Shown in pieces: positions 6,270 through 13,411 of a DNA stretch of 42,190 nucleotides. The notes under the pieces were generated by a model. The model saw only the letters and a list, made by a program, of their open reading frames with translations, was not told where the DNA came from and did no database searches. Origin of the DNA: Nitrospirota bacterium (lineage in GTDB: Bacteria > Nitrospirota > Nitrospiria > JACQCE01); assembly GCA_016201765.1 (NCBI GenBank), contig JACQCE010000076.1:1-42190 (forward strand), given 5' to 3'. The position numbers and the translations under genes were made by a program. Numbering within the stretch: position 1 is the stretch's first letter; every line of letters begins with the position of its first letter.

Positions 6270-9041
6270 TTGAAAAAGTGCTTTGGCACCGACACGTTGC
6301 GCATGAGTAGCAGCGACGATCTTGCCCTGACACCTGCCGGTTGCCTTCTCTTGCGAGAAGGTAAAGAGGATGGCGCCGGAGCGCCGGACGCCTGGTTAAA
6401 GAGGGTTGCCGTCGCTTTTTCGTCTTCCCAACCCGCAGGTCTTTTCTCGCTTGCCGCCACGAGGCCGGACGCACCACCGCCCCCCGCCCTTTCCTTTTGG
6501 CGGGATTTTACCTGCCACTACCTGACGCATCTCTGCCGCACGCCCGAGTCCGCCGGGAATCGGCTCGATCCGATCGATCCGCCTTCCACGACCGAACTGG
6601 CGGCCATGCTGCTCTCCGCGCCACCCATGCAGGGCGGTGAGTATCTGAGCGCCGAGGTCCTTCGGACCCTTTGGGTCGATCTGGACACGTGGACGCGGAA
6701 CGCGGTCGCCGCGTCGGAGGAAGGCTTGGGCGGGTGGTTGAAGAAGCACGCCGCCATCTGGCGCCAGGTCGGGCGCGTCTGCTTTCACCTTGCGGAAAAC
6801 ACGCGAGACCCCGAGTTGCCGTTTGCTTTTCTGGCCACCTACGCGCCGCGCCTTTCCAAGGAAGGGCGAGTGCAGTATCAGCCGTTGGGCAAGGCGCTGC
6901 AGGAATACGCCGGAGAACGAAACAAGCAGGCGCTGATCAACCTGCTGCTGCCGGTGCAGCGGGCGTCGGAGAAGGTCGATTTCGTCAAGGAACTGATCGA
7001 TTCGGGCGAGGTCTTTCACCCCCTGGCGTGGACTCCGGGCGAAGCCTACCGCCTGCTCAAGAATGTTCCGCTTCTCGAAGAACACGGTCTCTTGGTGCGG
7101 CTCCCGGACTGGTGGCGCAAGCGCCCGCGCCCGCGCGTGGCCGTGACCATCGGCGAGAAGCAACAGAGTCGTTTCACTGCCGATGCGATGCTGGACTTCA
7201 AGGTCGGCCTTGCCCTGGGAGACCGGAACCTGACCGAGAAAGAATGGCGCCGGATCATGGCGTCGGAGGACGGCCTCGTCCGCGTGAAGGGCCAATGGGT
7301 CGAGGTGAACCGGGAACAGCTCTCCCAGGCGCTTGCGCATTGGAAACACGTGGAAACCGGCGCGGCCGGAAAAGGCATCTCGTTCATTGAGGGCATGCGG
7401 CTTCTGGCGGGCGCGCCCGCGAATCTGGATGCCGGCGGCGCGGCCGGGAACGGGGATCGGGAATGGTCCTTCGTTGACACGGGCCAATGGCTCTCCACGG
7501 TCCTTTCAGGCTTGCGCGATCCCGATGGTTTGGCCTCGGGCGGACGCAGCAGGGAACTGCGCGGCGCCCTTCGCCCGTATCAGGAAACCGGGCACAATTG
7601 GCTGTGGTTCCTGTCGAACCTCGGACTCGGCGCCTGTCTTGCCGACGACATGGGACTGGGCAAGACCGTTCAGGTCCTGTCGCTCCTGCTGGCTTTGAAG
7701 GAACAGGATGCGTCCGCCAAACCGTCGCTTCTGGTGCTTCCGGCATCGCTTCTGGCGAACTGGAAGGCCGAGATGAAGCGCTTCGCGCCGACGCTCAAGG
7801 GGCGTTTCGTTCATCCATCGGAAACGGCCCAATCGGCCCTTGCCGCCATGGCCGGGAAGCCCGATGGGGCCCTCGAAAACGCCGACGTGGTCCTGACCAC
7901 CTACGGGATGCTGCTGAGACAGAAATGGCTGCTCGACGTGCAATGGCGGCTTGTCGTGCTGGACGAGGCCCAGGCCATCAAGAATCCGTCCGCGCGCCAG
8001 ACGAGAACCGTCAAGCAACTCAAGGCGGATGCCAGGATTGCCCTGACGGGCACGCCGGTGGAGAACCGGCTTTCCGATCTCTGGTCGCTGTTCGATTTTC
8101 TCTGCCCGGGTCTGCTCGGCTCAGCCGCCACGTTCAAAAAATTTGTCAAGGGCCTGGACGCGCGGGAGCATGACCGGTACGCGCCTCTCAGGAACTTGGT
8201 TCGACCCTATATCCTCAGGCGGCTCAAGACGGACAAGCGCGTGATTGCGGACCTTCCCGACAAGACCGAGATGAAGGCGTTCTGCGGCCTGGCGAAGAAG
8301 CAGGCCGCGGTGTACGCCAAGTCCGTGGAAGAGCTCGCACGGGCGCTCGAAGGACTCGACCGGTCCGCCGCGCCGGGGGCGGGACAGGCCGGCGGGATGC
8401 AACGGCGCGGGCTCGTGCTGGCCTACCTGATGAGGTTTAAGCAGATATGCGATCACCCGAGCCTGTTCCTCGGTGACGGCGGGTACGAACCGGCCGACAG
8501 CGGCAAGTTCGACAGGCTCAGGGCGATCGGCGAGGAAATTGCATCGCGGCAGGAAAAGGTGTTGGTGTTCACCCAGTTCCGCGAGATGACCGAACCGGTT
8601 GCCGCGTTTCTCGGGGACGTATTCGGGCGCGAGGGTCTTGTCCTGCACGGCGGGACGGCGGTCAGGAAACGCGGGAAGTTGATCGACGCGTTTCAGCGGG
8701 AAGACGGGCCGCCGTTTTTCGTGCTCTCGCTCAAGGCGGGCGGCACGGGACTCAACCTGACCGCCGCATCGCACGTGGTCCACTTCGACCGCTGGTGGAA
8801 CCCGGCCGTCGAAAACCAGGCGACGGACCGGGCGTTCCGCATCGGGCAGCATCGGAACGTGGTGGTGCACAAGTTCATTTGCCGGGGCACGGTCGAGGAG
8901 AAGATCGACGCCCTGATCGAGGAAAAGACGAACCTCGCCGACGATATCCTGAAGGCCGGGGCCGAATCCATGCTGACGGAGATGAGCAACGAGGCACTGC
9001 TCAAGGTCGTGGCCCTCGATATCGATCGGGCGGAATGGTAG
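6270..9041 (+). CDS. SNF2-family DNA-dependent ATPase with SNF2-associated N-terminal region
   Basis: A 923-aa protein: N-terminal 420 residues of the bacterial SNF2-associated type, then a two-lobed SF2 motor. Visible motifs are the Walker A Asp-Asp-Met-Gly-Leu-Gly-Lys-Thr near residue 463, Asp-Glu-Ala-Gln near 565, Leu-Thr-Gly-Thr-Pro-Val-Glu-Asn (motif III), and the lobe 2 motifs Gly-Gly-Thr-Gly-Leu-Asn-Leu and Gln-Ala-Thr-Asp-Arg-Ala-Phe-Arg-Ile-Gly-Gln. Such proteins translocate on duplex DNA and remodel bound proteins. The SWIM protein follows after 10 bases; this pairing is common and implies a complex. The start is uncertain: TTG 6270 or ATG 6303, neither with a well-placed ribosome site. 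Confidence 0.9.
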   Translation: MKKCFGTDTLRMSSSDDLALTPAGCLLLREGKEDGAGAPDAWLKRVAVAFSSSQPAGLFSLAATRPDAPPPPALSFWRDFTCHYLTHLCRTPESAGNRLDPIDPPSTTELAAMLLSAPPMQGGEYLSAEVLRTLWVDLDTWTRNAVAASEEGLGGWLKKHAAIWRQVGRVCFHLAENTRDPELPFAFLATYAPRLSKEGRVQYQPLGKALQEYAGERNKQALINLLLPVQRASEKVDFVKELIDSGEVFHPLAWTPGEAYRLLKNVPLLEEHGLLVRLPDWWRKRPRPRVAVTIGEKQQSRFTADAMLDFKVGLALGDRNLTEKEWRRIMASEDGLVRVKGQWVEVNREQLSQALAHWKHVETGAAGKGISFIEGMRLLAGAPANLDAGGAAGNGDREWSFVDTGQWLSTVLSGLRDPDGLASGGRSRELRGALRPYQETGHNWLWFLSNLGLGACLADDMGLGKTVQVLSLLLALKEQDASAKPSLLVLPASLLANWKAEMKRFAPTLKGRFVHPSETAQSALAAMAGKPDGALENADVVLTTYGMLLRQKWLLDVQWRLVVLDEAQAIKNPSARQTRTVKQLKADARIALTGTPVENRLSDLWSLFDFLCPGLLGSAATFKKFVKGLDAREHDRYAPLRNLVRPYILRRLKTDKRVIADLPDKTEMKAFCGLAKKQAAVYAKSVEELARALEGLDRSAAPGAGQAGGMQRRGLVLAYLMRFKQICDHPSLFLGDGGYEPADSGKFDRLRAIGEEIASRQEKVLVFTQFREMTEPVAAFLGDVFGREGLVLHGGTAVRKRGKLIDAFQREDGPPFFVLSLKAGGTGLNLTAASHVVHFDRWWNPAVENQATDRAFRIGQHRNVVVHKFICRGTVEEKIDALIEEKTNLADDILKAGAESMLTEMSNEALLKVVALDIDRAEW

Positions 9042-9051
9042 GAGACGACTG

Positions 9052-9927
9052 ATGAGCTGGTACGGCTGGAGACCCTACGTGCCCGTGGCCGCTCGCCGCG
9101 CGCGCGCCCTGAAGAAGATGGAGAAGCTGCGAGCGAAGGGACTTCATGTCCGGCCCGTGGAGATCGAAGGCCGGAAAATCGCCCGGACGTTCTGGGGCGC
9201 GGCCTGGTGCGATCACATCGAGTCGTTCAGCGACTACGAGAATCGCCTGCCGCGCGGGCGAACCTACGTCCGTAACGGTTCGGTGTGCCACCTCGACATC
9301 GCAAAGGGCGAGGTCAGCGCGATGGTCAGCGGCTCCGAACTGTACACGGTGAATGTCTCCATCAAGACGCTGGCCCGAAAAAAATGGAAGGACGTGAAGG
9401 ATCGATGCGCCGGGCGCATCGGCTCGCTCATCGAACTGCTTCAGGGCAGTCTGTCCAAGAACGTCATGACGGTTGTGACGGACCGGAACAAGGGCCTGTT
9501 TCCCTTGCCCGGTGAGATCCGTCTAACATGCACTTGCCCCGACTGGGCCGTCATGTGCAAGCATGTGGCGGCGGTGCTCTACGGGGTGGGCGCGCGTCTT
9601 GACGAACAGCCGGAGGCGCTGTTCCTCCTGCGCGGAGTGGACCATGAAGAGCTGATCGGCGCCGAGGTCGGTGTGGCCACCGCCGTCGCGCACGTGGGCG
9701 GCGGCCGCAGGCGCATCGCGGATGAGGCCCTGGCGGATGTGTTCGGCATCGAGATGTCGGACGAGGCGATGCCCGCCGTGACGAAGCCCTCGCGACGCCG
9801 GAAGAAGACCGCGTCAAAAAAGGCCGCCGGGGGCGCGGCCGAACGAACACTGAAACGCAAGGCGGGAACCCGCAAGAGTGCGGTCATAGTGAAGAAGACG
9901 TCCGCATCACGGAGACGGCTGGCATGA
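9052..9927 (+). CDS. SWIM zinc-finger protein, partner of the SNF2 ATPase
   Basis: A 291-aa basic protein. The SWIM motif CxC-x6-CxH is complete at Cys160, Cys162, Cys169 and His171; SWIM fingers bind nucleic acid or protein. The N-terminus (Trp-Tyr-Gly-Trp-Arg-Pro-Tyr-Val) and the Arg-Thr-Phe-Trp-Gly-Ala-Ala-Trp-Cys motif recur in SNF2-linked SWIM proteins. The last 60 residues are a Lys/Arg/Ala-rich tail like those of DNA-binding histone-like proteins. It begins 10 bases after the SNF2 stop, so the two are an operon. Downstream begins degraded accessory DNA. Confidence 0.85.
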   Translation: MSWYGWRPYVPVAARRARALKKMEKLRAKGLHVRPVEIEGRKIARTFWGAAWCDHIESFSDYENRLPRGRTYVRNGSVCHLDIAKGEVSAMVSGSELYTVNVSIKTLARKKWKDVKDRCAGRIGSLIELLQGSLSKNVMTVVTDRNKGLFPLPGEIRLTCTCPDWAVMCKHVAAVLYGVGARLDEQPEALFLLRGVDHEELIGAEVGVATAVAHVGGGRRRIADEALADVFGIEMSDEAMPAVTKPSRRRKKTASKKAAGGAAERTLKRKAGTRKSAVIVKKTSASRRRLA

Positions 9928-10154
9928 AGTCGGCCTTGGGAAAACAATCGAGGAGGGACTGGTCCCGTCCCAGCAATGGGCGGATCGGAAACGGCGGGGA
10001 AAATAAATCCGTCCCCATTATTCATGACGTGCCACTGCGTCCATTTTCTTGAGATTTTCCACCGTATTGACTATAGTGTGTTGATCGTTGACCCAGAGGC
10101 CCTTCTGGAAGCGCGGAATGCGGCTGCTTTCTATGAAGACAGCCAGTCGCATTC
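9928..10154. other. degraded junction with REP-like sequence
   Basis: No intact gene is seen in these 227 bases. At 9996-10016 a GGGGAAAATAAATCCGT phrase ends in CCCC, so it has complementary G4/C4 ends, in the style of the GGGGAC repeats elsewhere in the window. A forward open stretch ending near 10156 (with Val-Asp-Pro-Glu-Ala-Leu-Leu-Glu-Ala-Arg) may be a remnant of a lost gene, but I cannot identify it. Confidence 0.4.
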
Positions 10155-10385
10155 TTGACTGGTGGCGAAGGCGAGGCGGTTGAATTGGTTGCAACGCTTG
10201 GCACCAAGGCCGAAGTGGCCCGCGAGCTGGCCTATCGGCTCTACACAATCTGCGAGCACAAAAAGCGCGCACAGAAAGCATTGTCCTACGACGCGCTTGT
10301 GCAGAGCTGGCCAGAGATCACGCGCCTTGCCTGCGAGGGTGGCAAGCCGGGCACCGCGCAGGCAGAGTTGTTCCGAGACGAGTAG
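10155..10385 (+). pseudogene. C-terminal remnant of a DUF1156-type DNA methyltransferase
   Basis: About 75 codons, open to a stop at 10385, with no plausible own start. The helical segment Ala-Arg-Glu-Leu-Ala-Tyr-Arg-Leu-Tyr-Thr-Ile-Cys-Glu followed by Lys-Lys-Arg-Ala-Gln and Leu-Val-Gln-Ser-Trp-Pro-Glu-Ile resembles, from memory, the extreme C-terminus of DUF1156 adenine-specific DNA methylases. These large proteins are found in phage-defence loci with a DUF499/Swt1-HEPN ATPase and a helicase. The catalytic domain (about 800 residues) is missing, so this is a deletion remnant. The next gene starts 9 bases after its stop, as in an operon. Confidence in the family is moderate because only a tail is left. 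Confidence 0.6.
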
Positions 10386-10394
10386 GAGTTTTAC

Positions 10395-11090
10395 ATGCTC
10401 TTGGTTAAACAGCTCGTTTGTCTGGCTAACTCGAGGAAACTCTCTGGCCGCTGTGTCGCCGGCAAAGAGTTGATCAAGGGGCGGGCCGAGCGTTGGGTGC
10501 GCCCCGTTAGCGCACGGCCATCGGAAGAGGTATCTGAGCAAGAACGCCAGTATTCTGATGGGAGTGACCCACGAGTATTGGATGTGATCAACGTTCCGCT
10601 ATTGGAGCCGCATCCAAAATCATGCCAGGTGGAAAATTGGCTGCTCGATCCGGATTCATACTGGGGATTTGTCGGTCGGATGACCTGGCACCAACTCACA
10701 GCTATGGCAGATGCGCCATCGATCCTCTGGCTCAATACCAGTAGCACACATCACGGACAAAATGATCGGGTGGCGCTGGCCGATGCAAAGCAACTTCATT
10801 GCTCGCTATACCTGCTCCATTTATCAATGGTATCGCTGCGAATCTTCGCGCCCGGAGTGGACTTTGGAAATCCGAAGCGGCGTGTACAGGCCATTTTCCA
10901 GTATAATGCCATCCAATACCGCCTGTGGGTGACGGATCCGGTTATTGAACGGGAGTACCTCGCAAAACCGGATGCCACGTATCCGCTCGGTGAATGTTGT
11001 GTCACCGTCAGCCTTGGCGAACCTGATGAGGATGGCTTCTGTTACAAACTGGTTGCTGCTCTGATCACGCCAGACCGTGCGGGGAGTTGA
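10395..11090 (+). CDS. dual OB-fold-like protein of a DUF488-associated locus
   Basis: A 231-aa protein beginning with the pattern Cys-Leu-Ala-Asn-Ser-Arg-Lys-x-Ser-Gly-Arg-Cys-Val-Ala-Gly-Lys and a Trp-Val-Arg-Pro-Val-Ser motif. I associate these with the dual-OB-domain (DuOB) proteins that accompany DUF488 genes in defence-like loci. No signal peptide or membrane helix is present. TAGGAG 7 bases before ATG 10395 makes the start firm. The next gene overlaps its stop. OB folds suggest nucleic acid or nucleotide binding, but the real function is unknown. Recognition is from N-terminal motifs only, so the family call is tentative. Confidence 0.55.
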   Translation: MLLVKQLVCLANSRKLSGRCVAGKELIKGRAERWVRPVSARPSEEVSEQERQYSDGSDPRVLDVINVPLLEPHPKSCQVENWLLDPDSYWGFVGRMTWHQLTAMADAPSILWLNTSSTHHGQNDRVALADAKQLHCSLYLLHLSMVSLRIFAPGVDFGNPKRRVQAIFQYNAIQYRLWVTDPVIEREYLAKPDATYPLGECCVTVSLGEPDEDGFCYKLVAALITPDRAGS

Positions 11091-11095
11091 GGCTG

Positions 11096-11713
11096 ATGTC
11101 TAGTGAACAAGTCTTTACCATTGGGCACTCCACCCATTCATTAGATCAATTTATCAAACTGCTCAAGCAAGCCGGGATCACGGCCATCGCGGACGTTCGC
11201 TCCACGCCTTATAGCCGGATCAATCCGCAGTTTAACCGTGAGACGCTGGAGAGTAGTTTGAAGCAGGAGGGAATTGCCTACGTGTTTCTAGGTCTCGAGC
11301 TTGGGGCCAGGTCTGATGACCCTTCCTGCTATGAGAAGGGTCGTGTCCAATACGACCGATTGGCAAGAACAGACCTCTTTCGAGAAGGTTTGGAACGGGT
11401 GTTGAAGGGGGCGCTGTCTTTTCGGATCGCACTGATGTGTGCCGAGAAAGAACCGCTGGAGTGTCACCGAACGCTCCTTGTCAGTCGGGCTCTGGCCTCG
11501 CAGGGGGTCTCAGTATCCCACATTCTGGCCGACGGTCGCATAGAGCCTCATGCCGTTGCCATGAAGAGGCTCATTGGTTTCGTTGGTCTGCCGAACACTG
11601 ATTTGTTCCGCTCCAATAATGAGCTGATTGAGGCTGCCTGTGCGCTTCAGGAAGAGCGGATCGCTTATACCAAAAAGAACGCGCAACAGCCGGCTGCGGG
11701 TGCCGAACGATGA
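11096..11713 (+). CDS. DUF488 family protein
   Basis: A 205-aa protein with the DUF488 signature: Thr-Ile-Gly-His-Ser at the N-terminus, Ile-Ala-Asp-Val-Arg-Ser-Thr-Pro-Tyr-Ser-Arg, and C-terminal Cys-Ala-Glu-Lys-Glu-Pro-Leu-Glu-Cys-His-Arg. The Cys/His pair is conserved in the family and could bind metal or act chemically; no reaction is established. I start at ATG 11096; an in-frame TTG at 11087 overlaps the previous stop and would add three residues. The next gene, also DUF488, overlaps the stop as ATGA, so all three genes appear translationally coupled. Confidence 0.85.
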   Translation: MSSEQVFTIGHSTHSLDQFIKLLKQAGITAIADVRSTPYSRINPQFNRETLESSLKQEGIAYVFLGLELGARSDDPSCYEKGRVQYDRLARTDLFREGLERVLKGALSFRIALMCAEKEPLECHRTLLVSRALASQGVSVSHILADGRIEPHAVAMKRLIGFVGLPNTDLFRSNNELIEAACALQEERIAYTKKNAQQPAAGAER

Positions 11714-12147
11714 CGCTGTTCACGATCGGATTTACTCACAAATCCGCCGAACAGTTCTTTGGGAAACTTCGACAATCCGGCGCCAAACGTGTCGTGGACG
11801 TGAGGCTGAACAATGTATCCCAATTGGCCGGCTTCGCAAAAAAGAAGGACCTGGAGTATTTCCTGAAAGCCCTCTGCGGTATGGAGTACGTGCACGTGTC
11901 CGAGCTGGCACCTACTCAGGACATGCTTGATGCATACAAGAAACAGAAAGGCGATTGGGCGGTCTATGAGCGGCAGTTCCTCGATCTAATGCGCAAACGC
12001 CAGGTTGAGAAGACTGTGTCGCGTGACGTGATTGCTGATGGTTGTCTGCTCTGCAGCGAAGAGAAACCCCACCGTTGCCACCGGCGGCTCGTCGCGGAGT
12101 ATCTGAAAGAGCAGTGGGGCAATCTCGAGATTCAGCACCTTGTCTAG
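11710..12147 (+). CDS. short DUF488 family protein
   Basis: A 145-aa DUF488 protein with N-terminal Thr-Ile-Gly-Phe-Thr-His-Lys, Val-Val-Asp-Val-Arg-Leu-Asn and C-terminal Cys-Ser-Glu-Glu-Lys-Pro-His-Arg-Cys-His-Arg-Arg-Leu. It differs from its upstream neighbour in length and in the motif after Asp-Val-Arg (Leu-Asn-Asn rather than Ser-Thr-Pro), so the two represent different subfamilies rather than a recent duplication. ATG 11710 overlaps the upstream stop. Eleven bases beyond its stop lies what looks like the start of a truncated Swt1-HEPN gene. Confidence 0.85.
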   Translation: MTLFTIGFTHKSAEQFFGKLRQSGAKRVVDVRLNNVSQLAGFAKKKDLEYFLKALCGMEYVHVSELAPTQDMLDAYKKQKGDWAVYERQFLDLMRKRQVEKTVSRDVIADGCLLCSEEKPHRCHRRLVAEYLKEQWGNLEIQHLV

Positions 12148-12157
12148 GGAGCCGAAG

Positions 12158-12187
12158 ATGGCCGTTACGAATCACGAACGCGTCAAA
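12158..12187 (+). pseudogene. possible N-terminal stub of a Swt1-type HEPN/DUF499 protein
   Basis: ATG 12158 begins Met-Ala-Val-Thr-Asn-His-Glu-Arg-Val-Lys, which closely matches the opening I remember for Swt1-family HEPN/DUF499 proteins (Thr-Asn-His-Glu-Arg-Val-Gly). The resemblance stops after about nine codons, where a phrase with GGAAAATTATTCTCTGACCC (12188-12207), REP-like in style, takes over. If correct, a large ATPase gene has been deleted here. Nine residues are little evidence; the call rests partly on the DUF1156 remnant on the other side of the cluster. Confidence 0.35.
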
Positions 12188-12359
12188 GGAAAATTATTCT
12201 CTGACCCCATTTTATACATCGCCGCAGGCCACCTCTCACGGGTGAGCGATAACCCGCGACGGCGGGAGCGCGAACAACCTTCGGCTGGCGGGCCAAAGCC
12301 TGCAAATTTCTTATCAAAAGCCCTGGCCTCTCCTGGCCCAAAGACGCCGCAGTGAAAAA

Positions 12360-12435
12360 TGGTGGAGCTGGCCGGGATCGAACCGGCGACCTCCTGATTG
12401 CGAACCAGGCGCTCTCCCAACTGAGCTACAGCCCC
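12360..12435 (-). tRNA. tRNA-Ala (anticodon CGC)
   Basis: The reverse strand folds as a full cloverleaf: acceptor GGGGCTG/CAGCTCC with one G-U pair, D-arm GCTC/GAGC, anticodon stem CCTGG/TCAGG with loop TTCGCAA (anticodon CGC, reading GCG), T-arm GCCGG-TTCGATC-CCGGC, and an encoded CCA at 12360-12362. It marks the right edge of the accessory region. No duplicated 3' end is seen on either side. Confidence 0.95.
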
Positions 12436-12484
12436 ATCCCTGAAGTAGACATTCTACCTAACCCCACCGATGTTGTCTATTCGT

Positions 12485-12496
12485 CCTGCCGGCAGG
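12485..12496. repeat. CCTGCCGGCAGG palindrome
   Basis: A perfect 12-bp palindrome 11 bases beyond the stop of the reverse-strand hibernation factor gene. It is the core of the repeat family at 99-114, 6086-6126 and 13191-13227 and could act as a weak transcript end. Confidence 0.5.
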
Positions 12497-12507
12497 GGAG
12501 TGTCAAT

Positions 12508-13065
12508 TTACTCCGGCGTACGGGTTGCGCTTCTCGGCAGGCGGGGGGGGCGGTTGACGGTGGTGGCTTGCAGTCCCTTGTCGCCCTGCTCCACGTTGAA
12601 CGAGACGCGCGTGCCTTCCTCCAGCGTCTCGAAGTCAACACCGTGGACGGCGTTCTGGTGGAAATAGACACGGTCGCCGCCTTCGATCAGGATGAAGCCG
12701 TGCCCCTGCGCCCGGTTCAGCGAGTCGATCACGCCGGTCAGCGGGGCCGGGGGCAGTCGGACTTCGGTGGATTTTTGCTTTCCGCGGTGGGCTTTCAGTT
12801 CCCGCCCGACGGCCAGAAAGGCCGCCTTGATCGCTTCTTCAAACGTTTTTTCGGTTTTGTTCGCGGTCATCGTCGCCCCGCGCACCGACAGCACCACCTG
12901 GACGGTCGCCACGCGTCCCTTCTTGTGGTGCAGGTTCTTTTCCAGCGTGACGCGGGCGTGGGTGACGTCCGTGAACCCCTTTTGCAGTTTTTCCATGTAT
13001 TGCTCGACGCTGGTCTTCCAGCGCGGGGCCATGGCGATGTTCCGGCAGTCAATGCGCAGATCCAT
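12508..13065 (-). CDS. ribosome hibernation factor (HPF/RaiA) fused to a cold-shock domain
   Basis: 185 aa in two parts. Residues 1-100 are an S30AE/HPF domain (opening Met-Asp-Leu-Arg-Ile-Asp-Cys-Arg-Asn, basic first helix), which binds the 30S decoding region and blocks translation during quiescence. Residues about 108-172 are a cold-shock OB domain, with RNP-like motifs Gly-His-Gly-Phe-Ile and Val-Tyr-Phe-His-Gln-Asn and the ending Lys-Gly-Leu-Gln-Ala-Thr-Thr-Val. Classical long HPF instead carries a dimerisation domain at the C-terminus. An eight-C run near the 3' end could vary the last dozen residues by slippage. GGAG lies 10 bases before the ATG, and a long hairpin sits just upstream in the leader. 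Confidence 0.88.
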   Translation of the reverse strand: MDLRIDCRNIAMAPRWKTSVEQYMEKLQKGFTDVTHARVTLEKNLHHKKGRVATVQVVLSVRGATMTANKTEKTFEEAIKAAFLAVGRELKAHRGKQKSTEVRLPPAPLTGVIDSLNRAQGHGFILIEGGDRVYFHQNAVHGVDFETLEEGTRVSFNVEQGDKGLQATTVNRPPRLPRSATRTPE

Positions 13066-13094
13066 ATGGGCTCGTCTCCGTTCTGATGAGTCAA

Positions 13095-13133
13095 GATACC
13101 GCGGCCGTCACGGCGTGACGGCCGGCAGGTATC
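13095..13133 (-). promoter_or_regulatory. long hairpin in the leader of the HPF-cold-shock gene
   Basis: A perfect 10-bp stem CGGCCGTCAC/GTGACGGCCG with a three-base loop (13102-13124) is enclosed by a second stem GATACC/GGTATC (13095-13100 with 13128-13133). It lies 30-68 bases upstream of the start codon on the reverse strand. There is no T run, so it looks like a 5' leader structure rather than a terminator. A temperature- or translation-sensitive role is conjecture. Confidence 0.5.
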
Positions 13134-13190
13134 GTAATAAAAACGACCCCCAAAAATAAAGCCCCCCGGCTCGGGGCGTGGGGGCACATG

Positions 13191-13227
13191 CCTGCCCCTG
13201 CCCGTCCGGCAGGCGGGGGCAGGCAGG
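13191..13227. repeat. CCTGCCCCTGCCCGTCCGGC repeat copy
   Basis: GC-rich partial palindrome in the 346-base gap between divergent genes, sharing the CCGGCAGGCGGGGGCAG core with 6086-6126. A neighbouring GCCCCC...GGGGGC structure lies at 13161-13185. No gene is seen in the rest of the gap. Confidence 0.5.
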
Positions 13228-13411
13228 TCGGAGGGCGCACGCTGCGACGAGTAAGGAGCAGCGGGTCTGTGCGCGCCGCCGAGTCAGTGAGGCGGCTGGA
13301 TTCTGAAATCTCCCCGCACGGGCCCCCACATCAAATAACCGGTGCCGGCGTGCGCGATTGTCTTTCCCGCACAGGGTCTGCTATCGTAAATTCAATAGGA
13401 AGGGGGCGGGT

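Noticed and set aside
6282-6302. TTTGGCACC...TTGCGC as a sigma-54 promoter before the SNF2 gene
   Set aside because: GG and GC are 12 bases apart instead of 10, which sigma-54 does not tolerate, and the motif lies inside the possible coding start.
6270-9927. SNF2 and SWIM genes as part of the adjacent defence relic
   Set aside because: This pair is common as a stand-alone chromosomal operon, is intact, and is separated from the relic by a degraded junction; no defence-specific partner gene is attached.
12360-12435. tRNA-Ala as the integration site of the accessory region
   Set aside because: No repeat of the tRNA 3' end was found on either side of 6270-12359, and the 3' end faces the region without a matching partner copy.
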